Assembly: GCA_047637355.1 (NCBI GenBank)
Contig: JBLIKA010000005.1
Span: 1-60,532, forward strand
Origin: Glaciecola sp047637355
GTDB taxonomy: Bacteria; Pseudomonadota; Gammaproteobacteria; Enterobacterales; Alteromonadaceae
DNA length: 60,532 bases
Reading direction: 5' to 3'
Made by a program: the position numbers and the translations under genes. The notes under the pieces are model-generated. The model was given only the letters and a program-made list of their open reading frames with translations, was not told the origin of the DNA and searched no databases. This document shows positions 55,059 to 60,532 of this stretch, in pieces (position 1 is the stretch's first letter; every line of letters begins with the position of its first letter).

Positions 55059-55080
55059 AGCGGATGAATCAACATCCGCT
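55059..55080 (-). other. Stem-loop between the second phosphatase gene and the unknown exported gene
   Basis: AGCGGATG pairs with CATCCGCT over 8 bp with a 6-base loop. On the minus strand it is followed by TCTCTCTG rather than a T-run, so termination would be partial; it may lower expression of the distal gene or stabilise the upstream mRNA. Confidence 0.55.
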
Positions 55081-55112
55081 TTACCTTAAGGCCAATTTAC
55101 TAAGACTGTAAA

Positions 55113-57119
55113 CTATTGAGTATTATTTACGCCACCGCTCAAATCAGATGCAAAGTCCATGACGTGGTAAATCATGTTTTGCTCATTGGTACCATTTAAT
55201 AAAAAAGCACCCGGTCCTTTTGCATAAATTCCCACATCCTCTCCTGAATGCGTTTCACTCGACAACGGCACCAAGGCTTCTTGATGAAAGCCGGTTGATG
55301 CAGTATCGACGTCGGTCAAGTCTTGGCGACCTGCCGCAATTGGCATAGAATAAGAAGCGTCAGCATCAGTAACTTCATTTCCTAAATTTTGGAAACCCCT
55401 GCCATTAGTGTAACCCAATGTTGTGTATGGTTGTCCATCAGCAGCTAATGAGACTTCTGTTTGACCGACGCTAACCACTTTGCCTAGTATTGGATTGCCA
55501 CGCTTAGGGTATCCAGCAATTGTAAATACATGACCATGATCGGCGGTTACGATAATTAATGTATCCTCATCATTGGTCATTTCATCGGCCATGGCAACGG
55601 CATCAGAGAACGCAATGGTATCAGTTAGAGCGCCAAAGGCACTGCCTGCATGGTGGCTATGATCGATTCGACCGGATTCAATGGATAGGAAAAAGCCCAA
55701 TGGATTGTTATCCAAAATTGCAATTGCTTTAGCTGTCATTTCTGCGATGCTCGGCTCACCCGCAATATCATTGACTCTGTCAGCTTCATACTGCATGTGT
55801 GATTCATTGAACAAACCAAATACATGAGTCGTGGTTTCAGTATCAATTGCATTGAATCCTATTTGATCAAATATATAAGAACCTGCAGGATACGTTAGCG
55901 ACCATTCTGCCGTTAAGTCACGGCCATCTGTACGATCTCCCTCTACTGCACTAGCCGCATCCGAGCTATTAAATGCTGCGTCTCTAGGTAAAAAATGTCT
56001 TCTACCGCCACCAAAAACGACTTCCAGTCCATTCACATTGCTACCTTCAAAACGCATTTCTAAATTTGCTTTAAAGTTAACAAGTTGTTCTGCTATATCC
56101 TTGCAACCCGCTGTAACTGCGGCTTCTGGCATGTCAGAGATATCTTCCCAATTACGATCAGCTGATTTTGCATACGTTGCCGCGGGTGTTGCGTGCGTGA
56201 TCCTAGCTGTGGATATAATACCTGTCGACTTACCTGCTAACTCGGCAAGTTCTAGCGCGGTAACAAGTTCATTTCCCGCGACCGTTGAGCAATTACCTCG
56301 TTCAATATTTTCGTCTACGCCAATTACACCGACATCCGTTTTAACACCGCTTACCATTGCGGTCATGGTGCCAGCTGAGTCGGGTGTTTGTGCATCAACA
56401 TTGTAGGTTTTTGCTAAGCCTGCAAATGGAAAACGATCAAAGGAAAGACTGTTTTCTTCGCCGAATTGACCATTCATCTGGCCTTCTAATATGCGTGAGG
56501 CTGTAACTGTTGAAACTCCCATCCCATCACCAACAAACAAAATAATATTCTTAGCAGAACCTTTTAGTTGCTCAATTAAGGCTGCTTGCTGAGCTGGACT
56601 GTTAGTTTCATATGACGTAACTTGTTGCTCAATGTTGCTATTGCCGCTATTGCTTTGCGCGACTGCTCCACTGGTGGCGGTTAGCCATGTATTTTTGTTT
56701 TGTGAAACGAGCGCTGCACCATCTATAAACCATTGGTTATTTAAGCTGGTAAGCAATTGCGTTGAGCTCACTTCGGTAATGCCAGGAGCGCATACGTAAT
56801 TTGTGCTTGTGATTTCACTTGGTTCTAACGTACCACTAGTGTCAACGTCAATCCCAGAATCAAATCTCACACCACTATTCGGACAGTTTATGTCGCCAAT
56901 AATTAAATTGGTTTGCAATAGTAGGCTGGTGTTTCCGGCCGAACCATCTTGGCCATTAGTACCATTTTGTCCTGTAACTCCATTAATACCGTTAGTACCA
57001 TCTTGTCCCGCAACACCATTAATACCGTTAGTACCATTGGTGCCATCATCACCTTCTACAAAACAACCATTTAGTCCAATTACGGCAATTGCGATAAGAC
57101 TGAGTTTTATATTTTTCAT
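55113..57119 (-). CDS. Lipid-anchored alkaline phosphatase with collagen-like stalk
   Basis: 668 residues. The signal peptide ends at lipobox LNGC (Cys19). Residues 23-62 are a collagen-like stalk with glycine at every third position (14 in phase, Asn/Thr/Asp between). A linker region (about 65-190) leads to a PhoA-type domain. Active-site signatures: VGDGMG (metal Asp), PDSAGTMTAM (nucleophilic Ser), RIDHSHHAG, TADHGH and ETHSGEDV (metal ligands). GGAG ribosome site. It is a close paralogue of the next phosphatase, 15 bases upstream. It would hydrolyse phosphomonoesters, displayed from a membrane. Confidence 0.9.
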   Translation of the reverse strand: MKNIKLSLIAIAVIGLNGCFVEGDDGTNGTNGINGVAGQDGTNGINGVTGQNGTNGQDGSAGNTSLLLQTNLIIGDINCPNSGVRFDSGIDVDTSGTLEPSEITSTNYVCAPGITEVSSTQLLTSLNNQWFIDGAALVSQNKNTWLTATSGAVAQSNSGNSNIEQQVTSYETNSPAQQAALIEQLKGSAKNIILFVGDGMGVSTVTASRILEGQMNGQFGEENSLSFDRFPFAGLAKTYNVDAQTPDSAGTMTAMVSGVKTDVGVIGVDENIERGNCSTVAGNELVTALELAELAGKSTGIISTARITHATPAATYAKSADRNWEDISDMPEAAVTAGCKDIAEQLVNFKANLEMRFEGSNVNGLEVVFGGGRRHFLPRDAAFNSSDAASAVEGDRTDGRDLTAEWSLTYPAGSYIFDQIGFNAIDTETTTHVFGLFNESHMQYEADRVNDIAGEPSIAEMTAKAIAILDNNPLGFFLSIESGRIDHSHHAGSAFGALTDTIAFSDAVAMADEMTNDEDTLIIVTADHGHVFTIAGYPKRGNPILGKVVSVGQTEVSLAADGQPYTTLGYTNGRGFQNLGNEVTDADASYSMPIAAGRQDLTDVDTASTGFHQEALVPLSSETHSGEDVGIYAKGPGAFLLNGTNEQNMIYHVMDFASDLSGGVNNTQ

Positions 57120-57134
57120 TCTAATTCTCCCTAA

Positions 57135-58718
57135 TTATTCGTTGATAAGACCAAGTGCTTGATTAATGACGTGAAATAAAGCGCTTTGCTCAATAACACC
57201 TTGTACTAACTGCGCACCTGGACCATTTGCGTGTAGTGCTACATCTTCACCGCTATGGGTTTCGGAGCTTAGTGGTACCAACGCTTCTTGGTGAAAGCCT
57301 GATGATTCAGTGTCAATGGCAGATATGTCTTTGCGACCTGCATTTATAGGCATTGCATATGAGGCATCGGCATCTGTTTCATTGCCCAAATCCATCATTC
57401 CGCGGCCATTGGTATAGCCTAGCGTTGTGTAGGGTAGGCCATCGGCATCTTGAGCTGGCATATCTGAATTAACCCCTACCACTTTGCCAAGAATAGGGTT
57501 ACCGCGTTTCGGATACCCTGCAATCGTAAATACATGACCGTGGTCAGCGGTAACGAGAATTAGGGTGTCTTCACTGTTGGTCATGTCATAGGCTTTTTTA
57601 ACTGCATTGGATAGTTCAATGGCATCAGTAAGTGCGTTATATGCGCTACCAGCGTGATGGCCATGATCGATGCGGCCAGATTCAACCATCAAGAAGAAAC
57701 CTTTTTCTTGATTATCTAAAATGTCGATCGCTTTTTCGGTCATCTGCGTCAAGCTAGGTTCGCCTGCGATATCATTGCTACGGTCAGCTTCATATTGCAT
57801 ATGAGACTCGTTGAATAGACCAAACACCTTCGAAGTCGTTGCCGCATCAATTGCGTCGAATCCTGTTTGGTCAAAAACGTAATTTCCAAGCGGGTATTTT
57901 GCTTTCCATTCTGCAGTAAGGTCTCTTCCATCGGTGCGATCACCTTCAACTGCGCTAGCTGCATCGGCGCTATTGAATGCTTCATCTCTAGGGAGAAAGT
58001 GACGTCGTCCGCCACCAAAAGCGACGTCAATTCCGTCTACATCAACTCCGGTATAACGCTTTTCCAAATAGTTTTCAAAATTGACTAACTGATCAGCAAT
58101 ATCCTTACAACCTCCAGTTATTGCCGCTTCAGGCATATCAGATATGTCTTCCCAATTTCTATCTGCAGATTTAGCATACGTTGCCGCTGGAGTAGCGTGA
58201 GTAATACGTGCGGTTGAAATAATACCTGTGGCTAGGCCTTTAATTTCAGCCAGTTCGAGTGCAGTGATAACTTCATTCCCAGCAACGGTAGAGCAATCAC
58301 CACGACTAATATCTTCATCAACGCCAATAACGCCCACGTCAGTTTTCAAGCCTGACATCATTGCGGTCATTGTGCCGGCAGAGTCGGGTGTCTGTGCATT
58401 AACGTTATAAGTCTTAACCAGTGCTGTGTGAGGAAATGATTCAAAACTCAGGTAACCTTCTTCACCTAGTTGGTCATTTAACTGTCCTTGTAAAATTCGA
58501 GCAGATGTTAGTGTTGAAATACCCATTCCATCACCAATAAATACAATGACATTTTTAGCTTTAAAGCGGTTATTAGTTTGCAGTTTTTCCATCAATTTAG
58601 TCTGAGCATCGGTGTACCAAGCATTTGATGTTTGGTGCTCAGGCAGCGGTGTTGCACCAGCAGCCGCACTAAGGCCTGCTGTAAGTGATAAAATAGCTAT
58701 CTTTCTGATTAAATTCAT
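57135..58718 (-). CDS. phoA: Periplasmic or secreted alkaline phosphatase (PhoA family)
   Basis: 527 residues from the ATG at 58718, chosen for its AGGAA ribosome site and because it begins a clean signal peptide (MNLIRKIAILSLTAGLSAAAGA). All PhoA metal and nucleophile motifs are present: IGDGMG, PDSAGTMTAM, RIDHGHHAG, TADHGH, ETHSGEDV. First gene of the module, directly behind the PhoB-box array, so expression under phosphate limitation is expected. The tandem copy downstream shows long identical stretches, indicating duplication. Confidence 0.93.
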   Translation of the reverse strand: MNLIRKIAILSLTAGLSAAAGATPLPEHQTSNAWYTDAQTKLMEKLQTNNRFKAKNVIVFIGDGMGISTLTSARILQGQLNDQLGEEGYLSFESFPHTALVKTYNVNAQTPDSAGTMTAMMSGLKTDVGVIGVDEDISRGDCSTVAGNEVITALELAEIKGLATGIISTARITHATPAATYAKSADRNWEDISDMPEAAITGGCKDIADQLVNFENYLEKRYTGVDVDGIDVAFGGGRRHFLPRDEAFNSADAASAVEGDRTDGRDLTAEWKAKYPLGNYVFDQTGFDAIDAATTSKVFGLFNESHMQYEADRSNDIAGEPSLTQMTEKAIDILDNQEKGFFLMVESGRIDHGHHAGSAYNALTDAIELSNAVKKAYDMTNSEDTLILVTADHGHVFTIAGYPKRGNPILGKVVGVNSDMPAQDADGLPYTTLGYTNGRGMMDLGNETDADASYAMPINAGRKDISAIDTESSGFHQEALVPLSSETHSGEDVALHANGPGAQLVQGVIEQSALFHVINQALGLINE

Positions 58719-58812
58719 AATTTTTCCTAGACAATCCAAGTCAAGTTAATCGATTGAGGGCGAACTGATGAAAATAAGGTTTCATCGACCTGATGCATAT
58801 TAGAAATTAATT
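58719..58812. other. phoA leader between the PhoB array and the start codon
   Basis: About 95 bases on the minus strand containing the presumed promoter and AGGAA ribosome site. No clear -10 can be singled out. Confidence 0.4.
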
Positions 58813-58885
58813 ATGACAATTTCGGGACATAAAAATGAACAATTAGTGTATAAAAAGTGACAGTAATTTTACGTTTTCATGACAA
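58813..58885 (-). promoter_or_regulatory. PhoB-box array: seven heptamers with 11-bp period
   Basis: On the plus strand, reading 7-mers every 11 bases from 58813: ATGACAA, GGGACAT, ATGAACA, GTGTATA, GTGACAG, TTTACGT, ATGACAA, separated by AT-rich 4-mers (tttc, aaaa, atta, aaaa, taat, tttc). On the minus strand, the direction of phoA, these read TTGTCAT, ACGTAAA, CTGTCAC and so on. The PhoB box consists of TGTCA-type 7-mers with 4-base spacers, that is an 11-base period. Units 1, 5 and 7 are strong, 2 and 3 fair, 4 and 6 weak. Confidence 0.85.
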
Positions 58886-59141
58886 GGAGCGGGGTGAGTA
58901 ACTTACAGCATATTAGAAAACAGACGAGTTGGAGAACAATACTCTAAAGTAAAAGAATAAGCGTAAGCATAAGAATAACGTTGAGGTTATTGAAAGGCGT
59001 TATCTATTAGAAAAAAGTTTTGGGCGATGGTTGTGTTCGTGTATAAGTAAACGAATGTCATTTAGCTGTCGAATTTCTCGAGACACTTTGTTAGAGGAAA
59101 TATAACCAAAACTAACGAGGTTTAAGATGGGTAGAAGACGT
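58886..59141. other. Non-coding DNA between the phoA control region and the intI remnant
   Basis: No intact gene. On the minus strand a stretch (to about 59010) reading SREIRQLNDIRLLIHEHNH in another frame may be a further piece of the integrase remnant. No other signal seen. Confidence 0.35.
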
Positions 59142-59518
59142 TTCAGTTCCAAATCCTAATATTCTTAAAGTCAAAATCGATATCTTGAGTACGAAGTACC
59201 AAACACGGTTAACACTTTTGGGAGCTTAGCTTGCCGGCCACTTTTTATAAATTTCAGTTAAAGCAACAATGGTCGCCTCATGATCTCTTTATAAAGAAAA
59301 CTAAGCGCGTTTAGCGCTATAGATTGAGTACTTGCGGCAACCTTTTTCTGATTAACAAGGTAAGACAAATACTGCTCGACATGTTGATCGAACTAAACCG
59401 ACGGATGTTGATTACTGTGAAATCTAATAAATCCATTTATTCACTTTGAATAAGTTTAAACGGATCTTTTTGCATATTTTTTAAGGTACATTTGCTCTTC
59501 AACAAATGCTAAAAAATG
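59142..59518 (-). pseudogene. intI: Inactivated integron integrase intI
   Basis: Translating the minus strand from 59518 gives one continuous frame: FLAFVEEQMYLKKYAKRS, then NGFIRFHSNQHPS, VEQYLSYLVNQKKVAASTQ, IALNALSFLYKEIM and RQAKLPKVLT, the N-terminal core-binding region of integron tyrosine recombinases. It holds four in-frame stops (59456-59458, 59441-59443, 59393-59395, 59258-59260). After KVLT the frame shifts and sequence jumps to VLRTQDIDFDFKNIRIWN, implying an internal deletion of some 60 residues. The catalytic C-terminal half is missing. It is divergent from the cassettes, as intI genes are. Confidence 0.9.
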
Positions 59519-59663
59519 ACTATTGATAACTACAGCAGAGCGATAATTCCGGCAAAGAGCAATACATTGTAAAAATTCCGCTCTTTGGTACAGTGTAGAA
59601 ATAAGGAAGAACCTAATTCATCTATTTTTTAAACATAGAGTGGCGAAAAAAAGGAATTTTGTT
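59519..59663. other. Integron platform region between intI remnant and leader ORF
   Basis: Expected place of the intI and cassette (Pc) promoters. An inverted repeat CAAAGAGC (59553-59560) / GCTCTTTG (59580-59587) is the only strong structure. No promoter can be named with confidence. Confidence 0.35.
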
Positions 59664-59762
59664 ATGAATAACACCGCAGACGTAAGGAAGATTTACACGT
59701 CACCATACCCGGAAATTCTTCGGGTAATAGATTGTTATGTTCGTGAGGAGTTTTTGACTTGA
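59664..59762 (+). CDS. Short leader ORF spanning the integron attachment site
   Basis: 32 codons: ATG at 59664 with a strong AAGGA ribosome site (59651-59655), TGA at 59760-59762. It reads through the GTTATGT recombination core (59734-59740), and its stop overlaps the TTG start of the first cassette gene (TTGA). This is the arrangement needed for translational coupling, comparable to ORF-11 in the attI1 site of class 1 integrons, which boosts expression of the first cassette. The peptide itself is not family-like. Confidence 0.5.
   Translation: MNNTADVRKIYTSPYPEILRVIDCYVREEFLT
59734..59740 (+). promoter_or_regulatory. Probable integron attI/first-cassette recombination core
   Basis: GTTATGT resembles the GTTRRRY core where IntI cuts after the G, though the fifth base is T. 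It lies 216 bases from the intI start and about 20 bases before the first cassette gene, the expected geometry of an attI-cassette junction. A CCCG-gaaattctt-CGGG hairpin lies just upstream (near 59709-59725). Confidence 0.45.
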
Positions 59763-60337
59763 AGCTGTTTTTTGTTTTAACTATTACAATCTTGTTTTAT
59801 GGGTGTGCTTCGAAACAAGAAGAAAAAGTTATCATAACTGGTGAGCGAGTATCCAGAGATGATATTAAGATAGTAAGCACCACAACCGTTGGTGAATTAT
59901 TGAATACAATGCCCGAGAATACAGTTGCAACAATTCCTGTTGAACAAGACAAATATGATTTGCGGCCTGTTTGTTTTCAGTTGTACAAAATAGCAACTTC
60001 AGCACTTAGAGCAAAAGAGGACGGTTTGACGAAACAGGATCTACTCAGTCCGCTACCATCTTCTTCTGAGTTTATCGTAATGCCTTTTTCTAAAGAAAAG
60101 CATCTTGGATTATCAATGCTCAAAATTGCTGAAGAAATTTTTTCATATGATGGCTTAGAGGCAAGTTCATACTCTGCATATACCGCAGAGTCCTGTCATC
60201 GGCAACTAAAAGGTCTTGATTCCCCCATTGACTTCTCAGTAGTGTATCCACAACTTTTATTGTGTAATGATCTTGACAAACATAAAGACAGAATTGATTG
60301 TGGAATGGCTGTTTCGGGTTCTAAGATTGAGGAATAA
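59759..60337 (+). CDS. Cassette-encoded lipoprotein of unknown function
   Basis: 192 residues from a TTG start; GAGGAG lies at a good distance upstream, and a later ATG would lose the signal peptide. The N-terminus MKLFFVLTITILFYGC is a type II signal peptide ending at Cys16. The mature protein has no family I recognise. Four further cysteines (near VCFQ, ESCHR, LLCND, IDCGM) suggest disulfides in the periplasm. Bounded by the attI core and an attC site, it is an integron gene cassette. Base composition is similar to its surroundings. Confidence 0.75.
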   Translation: MKLFFVLTITILFYGCASKQEEKVIITGERVSRDDIKIVSTTTVGELLNTMPENTVATIPVEQDKYDLRPVCFQLYKIATSALRAKEDGLTKQDLLSPLPSSSEFIVMPFSKEKHLGLSMLKIAEEIFSYDGLEASSYSAYTAESCHRQLKGLDSPIDFSVVYPQLLLCNDLDKHKDRIDCGMAVSGSKIEE

Positions 60338-60345
60338 ATGAGCAG

Positions 60346-60411
60346 ACATAACAAAAACTTGAAGCGGACAAAAATAAAAAACAATTTTCGCTGCTTAAGT
60401 AGGTGTTAGGC
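60346..60411 (+). repeat. Integron attC recombination site
   Basis: A 66-base imperfect palindrome directly after the lipoprotein gene. R'' ACATAAC (60346-60352); then ACTTGAAGC, whose complement GCTTAAGT follows near 60393-60400 with one unpaired G on the left arm, the typical extrahelical base; A-run/T-run pairing inside; and R' GTTAGGC (60405-60411), which fits GTTRRRY exactly. The layout matches class-1-cassette attC sites closely. Confidence 0.85.
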
Positions 60412-60417
60412 AGAATC

Positions 60418-60532
60418 ATGGACTGGATTGTAATTGGAAAGTTTTTGTTAAAATCCCTCGCATATATAACTCTAACTATAATTGTTATTTGCGGGATATT
60501 AGTTTACCTATACGGAAGTGGCATCCCTTTTC
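60418..60532 (+). CDS. Second cassette gene, partial: small membrane protein
   Basis: ATG six bases after the attC core, no visible ribosome site, open to the window end (38 codons seen). It begins MDWIVIGKFLLKSLAY and continues with a strongly hydrophobic stretch, so a membrane segment is likely. Product unknown. Tight packing against the attC core is typical of cassettes. Confidence 0.6.
   Translation, partial: MDWIVIGKFLLKSLAYITLTIIVICGILVYLYGSGIPF

Noticed and set aside
1..60532. CRISPR arrays, tRNA genes, intact insertion sequences and prophage
   Set aside because: No regularly spaced repeats, tRNA cloverleaf sequences, intact transposases or phage structural genes were found on either strand by reading.

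Overview
The window looks like the replication-origin region of a marine gammaproteobacterium of the order Alteromonadales, probably an Alteromonadaceae member of the Alteromonas/Glaciecola/Paraglaciecola type. This rests on gene order (gyrB-recF-dnaN-dnaA // rpmH-rnpA-yidD-yidC ... mnmE-mioC ... mnmG-rsmG-parA-parB-atp), an AT-rich composition, a DnaA with a very long linker, and remnants of a chromosomal integron. The genus is inferred, not shown.

Left part (1-12.3 kb). The left edge carries what looks like an rRNA promoter firing leftward out of the window, as expected next to the yrdA-aroE cluster. A LysE-type exporter and a gamma-carbonic-anhydrase-like protein follow. Then comes the leftward block aroE, hemF, tsaC, a zinc-ribbon protein, smg, dprA and a LysM protein, and the rightward def-fmt-rsmB-trkA. 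trkH faces trkA.

Middle-left (13.8-26.2 kb). polA, engB, cytochrome c4, yihI, a DUF2489-type protein, tag, glyQ-glyS and a small lipoprotein. The c4-yihI gap holds a strongly structured, terminator-ended candidate non-coding RNA. The lipoprotein-gyrB gap is about 1 kb and empty of recognisable genes.

Replication core (26.2-46.0 kb). dnaA-dnaN-recF-gyrB runs leftward. Two near-perfect parS sites lie inside recF. A DnaA-box cluster separates dnaA from rpmH. Rightward come rpmH, rnpA, yidD, yidC, yajQ, mnmE, mioC and a dnaT-dnaC helicase-loader pair. A 1.5 kb gap follows, holding a decayed TSUP permease and then the probable oriC: DnaA boxes and an AT-rich stretch just before mnmG. rsmG and the ParA/ParB partition genes come next.

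ATP synthase (46.2-53.2 kb). A complete atpIBEFHAGDC operon ends in a good terminator. A third, degenerate parS lies just beyond it.

Right part (53.2-60.5 kb). A leftward phosphate-starvation module holds two tandem PhoA-type alkaline phosphatases, one a lipoprotein on a collagen-like stalk, plus an unknown exported protein. It is preceded by a striking 11-bp-periodic array of seven PhoB-box-like heptamers. The last 1.4 kb is the head of a chromosomal integron: a stop-riddled integron integrase pseudogene on the minus strand, an attI-like region with a small leader ORF that overlaps the start codon of the first cassette gene, a cassette encoding an unknown lipoprotein, a well-formed attC site, and the start of a second cassette running off the window. 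This integron head and the PhoB array are the least expected content. The rest is mostly conserved housekeeping.
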